DNA of 64,000 nt from Tretioscincus oriximinensis (lineage: Eukaryota > Chordata > Lepidosauria > Squamata > Gymnophthalmidae): positions 1,201,069 through 1,265,068 of the forward strand of contig JAJVDF010000362.1 in assembly GCA_022410635.1 (NCBI GenBank). The letters run 5' to 3'. A program made the translations under genes and the position numbers. Numbering within the stretch: position 1 is the stretch's first letter; the number at the start of each line of letters is the position of its first letter. The notes under the pieces are model-generated. The model saw nothing but the letters and a program-made list of their open reading frames with translations, made no database searches and had not been told where the DNA came from. This document shows, piece by piece, positions 11,821-22,028 of the stretch.

Positions 11821-11895
11821 TATACTGCTCAAAACAATTAAGGAAANTAACATACACTGTTATGTTAAAGTGTTCCCTTAATTGTTTTGAGCATA
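11821..11895. mobile_element. Palindromic TA-site element, copy 1 (damaged left arm)
   Basis: The right arm (TTAATTGTTTTGAGCA) is the inverse of the left arm (TACTGCTCAAAACAATTAAG) around a 6-base loop, CACTGT. The left arm has lost a few bases around an N at 11847. An intact copy with perfect 38-bp pairing is at 34610-34691, with the loop in the opposite sense. TA stands at the left border, as expected of Tc1/mariner-type insertion. Confidence 0.7.
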
Positions 11896-11954
11896 TTTCT
11901 ATGTACATATTTCTATGTACATATGCACTATACTTACCTGAGGTAAANTGTGTA

Positions 11955-12095
11955 TATATTATTTATTTATTTACATTTTTATACCGCCCTGTACCTGGAG
12001 GTCTCAGGGTGGTTGACAATAAAAACACAGTTAACATATTTAAAAATAGCCACATTTTGAAAAGAAGAAATAATAAAGGCAGTAGTTAAAAGATG
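11955..12095 (-). mobile_element. L2 LINE 3' end
   Basis: The left edge shows TTATTTATTTA, then ATTTTTATACCGCCCTGTAC and GGTCTCAGGGTGGTTGACAA, the complement of the usual L2 3' end. Only 140 bp of 3' UTR remain. Confidence 0.75.
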
Positions 12096-13594
12096 ATGGT
12101 TTTGCAGTAGCCTTCCCCAAACATTGCTACCTCCTTTATTAGCAAAGTGAAGGAAGTTTTAGACCTTGGAGGTACTTCCAATTTATTGGCTTTGCTGCAT
12201 GTTACCACCGCTGTNTGTAAACCACCAGTTTTGAAGCAGTGCTATCTGTCAGTAGTTTATCTGGAGTGTAAAAGTNTCATGCCTGCATCGTGCTGTTTTT
12301 CATAATCAGGAGAGAAAACCCTGTTTTCTAGGGTATAAGGAGTCTTATACAACAAATAGAGCAAAATTAGATGCATCCCTTCTCCAAAANGCAAGNGTGG
12401 GAAGGGAAGCAACTATTTCCAAAAATATTTGCTTGCATTCAGTGACTGTGTAGCCTAGAAAGCAGGTGANCAGATCCCTTTGAGAACACAGGAGAAAAGT
12501 GTGAAGAAAAGCAGTGGGGAGGTCAGGGGTGTCATAGGCCAACATAAACCCTGTCTAATGAATTGCTCAGAAAATCACGTAAGAATTTTGTACACATATG
12601 CATGTCTTTCAGCGGGAAATATCGCTTGCAGTGATTGACTGGTGTACTGTATATANGGAGNTCNTCTGCCAGAGGACAATCACTGCAAACCAGACTAAGG
12701 AGCCACTAATTGCTGAATAAATCACTTTGGAGCTGGTCACTTTTTGTCTGTGTGTTTTCTCTAGCCATCAGTTGTCTCACATTTACTCCTGAATATTTGT
12801 ATAACCCATGGTCTTTTACACCCATTTGAAGGAAGCATAGAATATCTGACTGCAATATTTCATATAATACTCCACGATCTGTCTTAATATTTAGTTTTGA
12901 ATTAATGGTATGATTTTTTTTGTCGGTGTTCATGGAACAATGGTCTTAAAAAATTGCAGNAACTTCAATTGAGTTTGATAGATCCGAAGTATTTGATCTC
13001 CATCAGATCACAGCATTATAAATAATTTGGTGATAAAACATAAACCTTTGTCAAGCTACGTCAAAAAGACAAAGAAATAATTGTGTTTCATTTATAGAGA
13101 ATAAAAGGACATAAAATAATACGTTCTTATGAGCAACATGAATCTGAAGCAAAATGATTACACTTTTAAAAACCATGAATAGACTTGCTGTTAAAATAGG
13201 AGATACAATTAATACCAAACAGCAAAAGAAAAAGTCTGACATTTAAAACAATGTTTTCTGTTAGACAATATGTGGATTTTATATTTATATACTCTATGGC
13301 AATCTGTTGCATAAAAGGCAGATTTTCTAATCACTAAGGTGAAATAGGATTTTTGTTAAAAATATTTTATTTAAATATGCAGTAGTACTNTTTTATTGTG
13401 ACTGAATTGTACAAAAGTATGAATATGCTAATATTACATTAAAACACACAGAGAATAGATATTCTGAACTCTAGTAACATCTTCTTTCATCCTATTCACC
13501 CGGAAGTGAATGCTTAATTAAACAATGCATACTTTAAATATAGTTAAAGTATTGTTAATTGAAATTTTTCTGTTTGTTCCATTAGTGTGTTCCA
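12096..13594. other. AT-rich sequence, many N, no gene
   Basis: A short inverted pair, GCTTGCAGTGATTG (12626) and CAATCACTGCAAACC (12677), surrounds a cluster of three N (12656-12664). Nothing else can be supported. Confidence 0.4.
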
Positions 13595-13668
13595 TTCTAT
13601 AATAAAAGACTGTAATGATTAAGTTCAATGGACTTTGAATTTAATTATTACGGTATTTTATTATAGAA
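13595..13668. repeat. AT-rich imperfect palindrome
   Basis: The left arm starts TTCTATAATAAAA and the right arm ends TTTTATTATAGAA, a perfect 13-bp inverted pair. Inner bases continue to pair, about 30 of 34 per arm. It is possibly a short MITE. No second copy is seen in the window. Confidence 0.55.
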
Positions 13669-13849
13669 CGGTTTTAGTTATTTTTTAAAATATTTGTCTA
13701 TAGGTGGGGCCTTCCCTGATCAAAGAATATTCCTATACCCTTGTAGCATTTTTTCATGCCTATAAATATTCTTTCTTAAGTTAACCTCCTGTATTAATAT
13801 TCCATAGTTTGTAATATAGATACGTTTATTTATTCCTGCTTAAAGTTAT

Positions 13850-14310
13850 TGTTTCAGCCTGTAATTTAAATAGTTTGCTTAGGTCAGTTGGCAGTTTGCA
13901 TTCTACTTTGCATTCTTGATCAGTCACTTTGTCTCCATGGTAACCTTAAGGACCCTGGCTGCTTCTTTTCCTCAAGCCCTGAGAGCATGCCAAGAAAGTG
14001 ACTTTCAATGGTGGAATCCAGCACATAGCTTTTAAAAAAGACATGATTATCTTTCTTCTCCATCGGAACAAAGGAAGCTGTCATCAAAATAGCAAAGAGT
14101 GGGAAAATTGATAGGAACTCATCATGAAAATCAAAGATGCCTGGGAGATATTTGTATCAGTTGACCACTTGCAACCCTGCCTGGAAGGGAGGATTTAAAT
14201 GAGCTTGCCACCAGCATTCTTGGTTCATTTCCTTTTATTCCCTGTAGTAAACCAGCTTTCTTAAGGAGTCCTATGTCTGAGTGGTTATTTCTAGTTTCAG
14301 GCAATTACAT
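13850..14310 (+). mobile_element. Possible solo LTR (plus), boundaries uncertain
   Basis: A TATA-like GGATTTAAATG at about 14191 is followed by AGTAAACCAGC at about 14247, which could be a mutated polyadenylation signal. A stretch ending CAGGCAATTACA at 14309 then resembles an R/U5 region. I could not find matching target duplications or a definite TG start, so this rests on layout only. Confidence 0.35.
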
Positions 14311-15599
14311 TCTTTATCAGGCACCTGCCTTTTGCAGATTCAAACCTGCTTCACTACCTCTCTTTAAGTCCACATCACAGCAGTTATCAGGGTCTCTCAG
14401 AGACATGGTGGAGAGATCTAGGTGCCAGATTATCTCTCCATACCCTGTGGTTCACTAATATTTTAATTGTGCCTCAATACTGCTGTTAGAGCAACTACAG
14501 TAGCAGCCTATAGATCTGGACTTTGAAGATGATGGAGAAAGTCCAAGGCTTTAACTGGAACTCTCCCTTTGATTGCCAGTCTTTCTTCCTTTCAACCTTT
14601 CTTCACTGCCCTTCAGAAATTTAACACTAACTACTGCTGCCAGATGCTATTGTATATTCATCTTTGTGCTCTAAAGAAAAAAAAGGAATGTAATTCAGTT
14701 CCATCACACTGCTGAAAGGTCTTGTGAACTTACAACAGCAATATGGGTGACTGTGCAAGAAAACTTGAATAGCAAAAAAGAGAAAAGATTAACCTCTTTG
14801 TACTTAGATTGCTTGCACAATTATGTCCATATACTTTATACTGTATACCTACTTGAGCAATGTTGACGTTTAAGGGCACTGGTATATGACAGAGCCTTCC
14901 CAGTAATTGTTCTCATATTATACATTCATTGTCTATCTGTCATATACCAGATGCCATTGTTATACATCTTTCAGTGCATGCTTAAGAGAGACTTCTGCAC
15001 AAGCCTTTAGGTCTTAAGATTTTTGTTCTTCCTGTCAGGCTGCAGTTTGGTTTTGTATTTTTGCTTCTACTATTTTAGCTAAAAGCCATTGTCCTCATAG
15101 TCTTACACATGCTAGCTGCTTCTACTCCAGGAATAGCTGCCTCAAAGGAAACTTTCACATTAATTTTTAATACCACACTAAAAGTTCTCAATCACATTAA
15201 AATGGAAAGAACATAAAGAGGAGGGGTTGAATCTGGCTTTCAAAAGGCAATTTACTGTAAAAGTTTCTACTTGCATTGTTGAACGTATGAATGGGACTGC
15301 TTTTCTATTTAAACTGATCCTAAGAGGCCAGCGAGGAGGAGGAAGAGGAGGAAGGAGAGGGGGAGGAGGAAAATCACTATGCCTAGTTCATGTTGGCCTT
15401 TGTGGGAAAATATTGTCCAGGATGACACAGCATGCTATGGTGTTTGGGTAAGTGCAAATATGTGTCTTGGAAAGAAAAAATAAGCTTCCAGAGTATGCCC
15501 TAGCCCTTGTATGTTCTGGACAAAAATACAAAATGAAAACTAGCAAATTATTGCTAATAAATATACTGTCTCGTCACATTGGAGGGGCTTGTGTAACCC
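14311..15599. other. No gene; short inverted repeat and purine tract
   Basis: GGTATATGACAGAG (about 14881) and CTGTCATATACC (about 14937) form an inverted pair. A purine-only G/A tract lies at about 15334-15371. Nothing else is supported. Confidence 0.4.
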
Positions 15600-17350
15600 A
15601 ATGAAGCTATGGACTGCACCACCCAAGATATTGGAGAACTCAGATGATATTGGTCACTGAAGCAGAAAAGCTGAACTTCTGAACGCTTATTTTGCAACTG
15701 TTTTTTTTCTGAAAAAGGACATACAACAACAGCTGGCCTTCATTCTGCTATTGAAGGAACAAAAGAATCAAAACACTTAATAGACAGAGAAAAGGTGAGG
15801 GAACTCTTAGCTAATTTAAATGAATTCAGATCTCCAGGCCCAGATGAACTACAACCCAGGGTACTGAAGGAACTAGCAGAAGTAATAGTGGAACCACTTG
15901 CAGTGATCTTTGAAAATTCATGGACAACAGGAGAAGTCCCAGTAGAATGGAGAAGGGCAAATGTTGTCCCTATCTTCAAAAAGGGTAAAAAGGTGGAACC
16001 AGGANACTACCGGCCTGTGAGTCTGACTTCAATACCAGGAAAGCTCCTTGAACAAGTTATAAAGCAGCATGTATGCCAGCACTTGGATATGAATGCAGTA
16101 ATTAATCAGAGCCATCATGGATTTGTAACAAACAAGTCATGCCAGACTAATCTAATTTCTTTCTATGATAGAATTACCAAATGGGTTGATCAGGGAAATG
16201 CAGTAGATGTGGTATATCTCGACTTCAGTAAAGCATTTGACAAAGTATCTCATTCCATCCTTATTGAAAAAATGGTCAAGTACAGGATTGACAAAGCAAG
16301 AGTTAGATGGATTGAAAACTGGCTTAGTGATCGGACTCAAAGAGTGATAATAAATGGTTGCACATCCAATTGGAAGAATGTTTCAAGTGGGGTACCTGAA
16401 GGATCTGTCCTAGGCCCAGTGCTATTTAACATATTTATAAATGATCTAGATGAAGGAATTGAAGGAAAACTTATCAAATTTGCTGATGACACAAAAATAG
16501 GCAGTGTTGCTAATACTAAACAAGATAGAGATAGGATTCAAAAAGATCTAGACAAACTTGAACAATGGGCTGAAACTAACAGAATGGTATTTAACAGAGA
16601 GAAATGCAAGATCCTACATCTGGGCAAAAATAATGAAAACAGCACGTATAGAACGGGAGGAATATGTCTGAACAGCAGCACAGGTGAGAAGGACCTGGGT
16701 GTTTTGGTAGATCACAGATTAAACATGAGTCAACAGTGTGAAGCAGCTGCGAAAAAGGCAAACACAATCCTGGGATGTATCAAGAGGGGCATAGAATCTC
16801 GCTCACGTGAAGTAATTATTCCTCTCTACAGTACTTTGGTATGACCACACTTGGAATACTGTGTTTAGTTCTGGGGGGCCCAATTTAAAAAGGACATTGA
16901 TAAACTAGAGCAAGTACAGTAGAGAGTTACAAGGATGGTGAGTGGTCTGGAAACCATGTCCTATGAGGAACGGTTAAAGGATCTAGGGATGTTTAGTCTG
17001 CAAAAGAGAAGACTGAGAGGAGATTTGATAGCTGTCTACAAATATCTGAAGGGCTGTCACAGAGCAGAGGGATCAACATTGTTCTCATTAGGACATGGAA
17101 GGACTAGAAACAATGGAATGAAACTGCAAGGGAGTAGATTTAGATTAGATATCAGAAAAAACTTTCTAACAGTCAGGGTGATAAATCAGTGGAACAGTTT
17201 GCCACAGGGGGTGGTGAGTTCGCCTTCCCTGGAAGTTTTCAAACAGAGACTGGACAGTCATCTGTCTGGGATGGTTTAATGAATCCTGCATTGAGCAGGG
17301 GGTTGGACCCGATTACCCTGGAGGTCCCTTCCGACTCTATGATTCTATGA
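15600..17350 (+). mobile_element. CR1 LINE: reverse transcriptase, C-terminal domain and 3' UTR
   Basis: A 349-codon frame (15795-16844) holds most of the CR1 reverse transcriptase. In order it shows WRRANVVPIFKKG, YRPVSLTSIPGKLLEQ, VVYLDFSKAFDKVSH, SSGVPEGSVLGP and the catalytic FADD at 16479-16490, intact here. The frame stops at a TGA (about 16842) where the family has Arg (CGA), consistent with CpG decay. A second stop, TAG, follows at about 16920. The frame then continues as the usual C-terminal region (16935-17279: LQKRRLRGDLIAVYKYL, RVINQWNSLP). The 3' UTR ends in the classical CR1 phrase CCGACTCTATGATTCTATGA. The 5' side, with the endonuclease, is missing; the first recognisable codons are near 15690. 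An N lies at 16005. Confidence 0.93.
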
Positions 17351-17763
17351 AAATGGCAACCCACTTCTGTATGTTTGCCAAGAAAACATCATAGAAAAGT
17401 GTTACAGGAAAAATTATATGAGGTGAACCCCTCAGGCTGAAAGTCATCCAAAACACTACTGGGAAAGAGTGGAAGGTATAAGGTACAAGTTGCTTCAGAA
17501 AGAGTGAAAGTGCTGGGCCAAAGCTGAAAAGAAACACAGCTATGTGTACATTAGGTTATGAAAGGAAAGTCCAATGGAGTAAAGGAGAAAAATTATTTAG
17601 GGACGAGGAACGTAAGAACTTTGAACCAAGGGAAGCTGGGATGTTGGCAAACAGGAGACAGCAACAATAAACAACATCTTGAACATCAGTGAACTATAGG
17701 GATGGGAGTATTTAACTCAAAATGGTTATTAAATCTACTATTATAGGAAATAATCCTGCAGTA
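17351..17763. other. No feature recognised
   Basis: Nothing to report beyond short frames. Confidence 0.4.
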
Positions 17764-18036
17764 CATTGGTTCCCAACTCATGGATTGCAACCCCAAATGG
17801 GGTCATAAAGGATTTTCTGTGTGTTTGGGGGCTCCTGATGACAAGTGGGCAGGCATGTTGGAAAGATTTTCTTAAAATTTCACACCGTGTGGAGCTGCAT
17901 TAGCTGACACATGCTGCAGATGATCCTGCCATGTTGGATTATGTGGCGCTTTGTGCACCTGTGCTGTCAGCCGTCCCTGCTTGCTCCCTCCTGCTGCACC
18001 ATTGGGTTGTAACTCAAAGAAGGTTGGGAACTGCTG
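17764..18036. mobile_element. hAT-like non-autonomous DNA element
   Basis: The ends are inverted: CATTGGTTCCCAACT at the left and GGTTGGGAACTGCTG at the right, close to the CAGTGGTTCCCAACC ends known from hAT/Charlie-type elements. The flanking octamers CTGCAGTA (17756-17763) and CTGTAGAA (18037-18044) agree at 6 of 8 positions, fitting an aged 8-bp hAT duplication. There is no transposase ORF, and it is 273 bp long. Confidence 0.72.
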
Positions 18037-18377
18037 CTGTAGAAGGAATGGAATGTGAGAAACAGAGTAATGGGACACAGCCTTAAAATGGCAGAAATAC
18101 ATCTAAATAAAACTAAAGAGAACTTTTCCACTCCATAGTAATCCAAGTCTATACTCCAACCATTGATGCTAAAAAGGATGAAATTGTCCAGTTCTATAAA
18201 GAAATAATGCCAAAGGGGGAAAAGTCCCTTTCTTCATAGGGTACTGAAATGCTAAAGTAGGAACTATGCAGGTAACTTGAACAATAGGCAGGTTTGTCCT
18301 TGGAGCACAAAATAAAACAGGACAGAGACTAATAGAGTTTGGTAGTAACAAACACACCATTCTAGCAACTCAAAAGG

Positions 18378-18553
18378 CAGCTCCAAGTTTTTAAGTTTTT
18401 GCTAACTATACAGAACTTCATCTTATTATGCAAAATGTATAATCAATCTGATTTTGGTACTCACTGGTGAGTACCAAAATCAGATTGATTATACATTTTG
18501 CATAATAAGATGAAGTTCTGTATAGTTAGCAAAAACTTAAAAACTTGGAGCTG
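18378..18553. repeat. Perfect palindrome, 87-bp arms with 2-nt spacer
   Basis: The left arm 18378-18464 (from CAGCTCCAAGTTTTTAAG to GGTACTCAC) and the right arm 18467-18553 are exact reverse complements over 87 bases, separated by TG. The bases just outside (G at 18377, A at 18554) do not pair. I see no target duplication and no second copy in the window. It could be a fold-back transposon, a recent inverted duplication from template switching, or an assembly artefact. Confidence 0.92.
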
Positions 18554-19064
18554 ACCTTGATTTAGATCATTAGCTTCTTATTGCAAAATTTGAGACTCAA
18601 ATTAAAGAGGCTAGAAAAAACCACAAGACCATATGGATACGATCTAAATAATGTCCCTTATGAATATGCAGATTAAATCTGGTAGACAGAGGGCCTGAAG
18701 AACTCTGAACAGAGGTTCATAATATTCTACAGGAGGAAACAGCAAAAAGAGTCCCAAAGAAAAAAAAGAACAAGAAAGTGAATTAGCTGGGGAAAGAAGA
18801 GAAATGAAAGGCAATGGAGAAAAGGAAAGATAACTCAACTGAATGCAGATTTCCAAAGGACTTCTTAAATAAGTAATGCAAAGATATAAATGGGGAAAAA
18901 ACAAGAGTACTAATCAGAAAAAATAGAGATATTAAGGGAAAGTTTCATGTCAAAAGGATAAAGGATAAAAGGATGTCCTAATAAAGCATAAAAATGAGAT
19001 GTCAAGAATATACAGGAGAATTATATATGAAAGATCTTGGCATTACCGATAATCATGATAGTGT

Positions 19065-19177
19065 AGTCCAACAAAGGAGCTAGTAGCACTTTGAGACTAA
19101 CTAGTTAGTCTCAAAGTGCTACCAGCTCCTTTGCTGGACTTTCTACTAGACTAACACGGCTATTTTTCTGAAATTGA
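19065..19177. repeat. Near-perfect palindrome inside an interspersed repeat (family C, copy 1)
   Basis: The arms 19065-19102 and 19103-19140 pair at 36 of 38 positions with no spacer (centre CTAG). The right arm runs on into TTCTACTAGACTAACACGGC, a segment also found at 25072-25185 and partly at 45252-45291, which is therefore the normal repeat. The left arm is the inverted extra copy. Confidence 0.8.
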
Positions 19178-19875
19178 CGACCATGATAGTGTAGTCACTG
19201 ACATACAACCAGACATCTTAAACAGCAAAGTAGGCATTGCAGACTTTGCTGGGTTAAATCTCCCACTTTAGTTTTAGAAATTTACATCAGATAATTTTCC
19301 TCTGTTTTCATTGATTGTAGATGATGGGTGTTTCATTAGAAGCTAGCCTAGCACTCAAGAGCAGACTGCACAGACAATTGGTTGTAGAAGCCAAGCCTTC
19401 CATTTATAATGTGACCAAAATACTGTATGTACCTTCAAATCTCAGGTCTCTATATGGTCATTCCTCCACCCCTCCTTAACTGGGTGGAAGGAAATAAATT
19501 AAAAATTGTATAACAACTTCAGAAGTTGAAGTGGTACATAAAATAAACTAAGCAGAAACCTAAGGGGACTCACCTAATTTACCTTTCTAAATTGACATAA
19601 AATATCACTGATACATGAACACAAGTCTAATATTTGCTCATCGCCTAACTCTCTTTGCTCCTACCTATTAGAAGCTTGTTTGACTGAGGCTGAGATATGG
19701 CAAAAATACAGTTTTCTCCTCCTGGAATAACTTAATAAATCACACTTTAACAGCCTAGATCTAGGCCATGTCTTCAGTTTTTAGCAATAATCTAAAAATT
19801 AGATTAAATTATTATCTACACAGAATGAAAATGCAGAAGTGAGCTGAAATGTATTATCATAATGACACAGTAAAA
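19178..19875. other. No feature recognised
   Basis: I see no gene or repeat. Confidence 0.4.
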
Positions 19876-19968
19876 GGCCCTGTTCCCACTGAGCCTTATT
19901 CTAGACTATATCTCGGAATAGGAGCCAGCCATCTGCATGGGGCCTGCTATAGTCTACAGTGGCTCCCC
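19876..19968. mobile_element. Palindromic DNA element, family B, copy 2 (left half)
   Basis: GGCCCTGTTCCCACTGAGCC, TTATTCTAGACTATATCTCG and GAATAGGAGCCAGCCATC match the left half of the full copy at 25531-25710. Confidence 0.6.
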
Positions 19969-20627
19969 TTTGGGCTCTTCAATAATTTTTGCTGGCCCAC
20001 AATTGTAAACGTCTAAAGTGTCCCTAGCTATTTATTATCTATGAAAGGGAAAGGTGGGTTTATCAATTACTGGGACACTATTTGAGAACATCAAAAACAT
20101 TGAATGAGATTTACCAAAGCTCTATTGCCTCCTGCTTCACAAGGATCCTTGGACTTATCAGAGAACATAAATCTATCACAACAAGAATCCAGCCTATGAA
20201 CTAAGCATTGGCTTTCTGACACAACAATGGAAACAGTGCAAGTTAACTTGGAAAAGAGTTTCTCTGAATTATGGCTGAGGCATGGTGCACCAGACTGAAA
20301 CTTGAGAGTATACAGTCATCTCACTGCTTTAATCAAGTTTCATTCAAGGCTATACTTCAGGTTATGATCCTGTTTGTCAAAGTTGCAGGTATCAAGTGTT
20401 GTTGGGTTATTTGGGGGGAGGGGGAGGAATAATCATCATTGCATTAATTCACTCACCATTTGGGTAGAACTCCGTATCTGGATCTACAGTGAATTGGTGG
20501 ACCAACTTAGCAATTCTGATGAAATGCATTGTTTGCATTGGAAAATGGTCTATCGAGAAATTATAACTCTTGTGGAATGCTGCATATACATGAGAGAAAT
20601 GATTGAAGGATTGAGAGAACAACCGGT
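19969..20627. other. No gene recognised
   Basis: A 104-codon frame (20374-20688) runs into the AT palindrome and has no recognisable domain. Confidence 0.4.
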
Positions 20628-20723
20628 GTTCTTATGTTATAAACTTTTTTTAAAAGTGTTTTTTAATATATATATATATATATATTAAAAAACACTTTTA
20701 AAAAAAGTTTATAACATAAGAAC
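20628..20723. repeat. Perfect 96-bp palindrome, 48-bp arms around (TA)n
   Basis: The two arms pair exactly, with the centre between 20675 and 20676 in a TATATA run. The right arm ends ATAACATAAGAAC, which is the complement of the CR1 3' terminus of the minus-strand CR1 that follows. The left arm begins GTTCTTATGTTAT, an inverted copy of that terminus. So the palindrome spans the end of the CR1 insertion. An inverted duplication at the AT-rich target is the simplest reading. Confidence 0.92.
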
Positions 20724-21105
20724 CTAAGAGGAGCCCTTCTGAATCAGTCCAGAGCCCATCTAGCCCAGCATTCTGTCTCACACAGAGGCCCACCAATTGC
20801 CCCTGGGCAGTCTGAACAGAAGAAGGCAAAATATGAACCTGTTCTTGACTTCCTGTAAATCATATTTTAGGAGTCCTGCCTGATGCTCCATCCCGGAGGC
20901 AGTATCTAGACATCCATCCTAGAAGCCATTTATACCCTTGGTGTCCATAAACATGTCCAGACATCCATCCTAGAAGCCATTTATACCCTTGGTGTCCATA
21001 AACATGTCTAAGTCTGTCTCGATGCTATCCAGGCTGTTGGCTACCCCACTTCTTCTGGGAATAAATTCCACAAGCTGATGATCATCTGGGTGAAAAAATA
21101 CTAGG
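20711..21105 (-). mobile_element. CR1 LINE 3' end with internal tandem duplication
   Basis: The phrases CAGAGCCCATCTAGCCCAGC, ATTCTGTCTCACACAGAGGC and CCATTTATACCCTTGGTGTC identify the 3' UTR and last codons of the TTCTTATG-tailed CR1 subfamily on the minus strand, up to GGGTGAAAAAATAC at about 21090. A 51-bp unit is present twice in tandem (20908-20958 and 20959-21009, one mismatch). Other copies have this stretch once. Confidence 0.85.
20908..21009. repeat. 51-bp tandem duplication (2 units) in CR1
   Basis: Each unit starts AGACATCCATCCTAGAAGCC and ends AAACATGTC plus C or T. The two units are 50/51 identical, so the duplication is much younger than the CR1 insertion. Confidence 0.9.
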
Positions 21106-21511
21106 GTTTATGTTTGTGGCAGCACCACTAGGAGGCTTTGGCAACCAGTGCTTCTGAAAGCTCTCTAGTTCCATAAAGCCTAATTTCATGAAGGTGATGA
21201 AATCTTTTGACTGGCTAAACTGGAAGTTTCTATGAAGGGTTTTTTAAAGTAATTGTCTACACAGGGTGTCAGACATGTAAAACATGGTCTTGATTGAAAT
21301 AGCCTACAGAAAAAATGGTGCTATAGCCTGTTCAAATACTTTCCAAAACATTTCATCATTTTCTAAGATTGCCAGAAAATGATCCTAGAGATGTACTGCT
21401 AACTTTGAATTATCAGCTAAAACTGTCCATGTCAAAAATGTAAATACCAACCACTTTTGTTCCCAGCTTGCAGTTTTAGACTAGGATGGACTGCTTGCAA
21501 TGTGGACAGCA
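21106..21511. other. No feature recognised
   Basis: Nothing supported. Confidence 0.4.
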
Positions 21512-21905
21512 TTTATGTATTTATATTTTTACATTTTTTTATATTGCCCCATCTCTGAAGATCTCAGGATGCTTAATAACAAGAACACAATTAACGGGTT
21601 AAAAACAGCCACATCTAAAAAAATAGGTAAGAGACAGCAGTTTCTCAGCCAAAGGCCAGGCCAAAGAGGTGCATCTTCAAGTGTTTTCTGAATTCGCACA
21701 AAGATGGTGGTTGACGCACCTCAAGGAAGAGACTATTCCATAGTCTGGGGGCTGCCACAGAGAAGGCGCTGTTCTGGGTTCCCACCCTCACTGCTACTGA
21801 GGGAGGTGGTACAGTTAGGAGGTCTTCCCCTGCAGATCGTAAGGCCTGGACAGACTCATATGGGAGAAGGCGTTCCTTTAGATATTTGGGGCCCTTGTTA
21901 TATCC
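21512..21905 (-). mobile_element. L2 LINE 3' region
   Basis: The block order GATCTCAGGATGCTTAATAA, GGCCAAAGAGGTGCATCTTC, ACTATTCCATAGTCTGGGGG and TTTAGATATTTGGGGCCC is the same as in the L2 copies at 4774-6020 and 29464-30135. Only 3' UTR and extreme C-terminal sequence remain. Confidence 0.78.
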
Positions 21906-21967
21906 TATGACACTAAAGGATTGGGCAATTCAACTTGTCAAAGTATTTGTTACATTAAATAACAATT

Positions 21968-22028
21968 TCTGTTTCCATAGGGTATAGGGCGGTATAAAAA
22001 TGTAAATAAATAAATAAAATAAATAAAT
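21968..22028 (+). mobile_element. L2 LINE 3' terminus
   Basis: GGGTATAGGGCGGTATAAAA followed by TGTAAATAAATAAATAAAA is the L2-type terminus in plus orientation. Confidence 0.65.

Noticed and set aside
15795..16844. Reverse transcriptase as a host gene
   Set aside because: Motif order, the ATTCTATG 3' end and further copies in the window identify a CR1 LINE, and the frame is broken by two stops.
20908..21009. Repeat units as a CRISPR-like array
   Set aside because: The two units are adjacent without spacers and are part of a CR1 3' region in a vertebrate genome.
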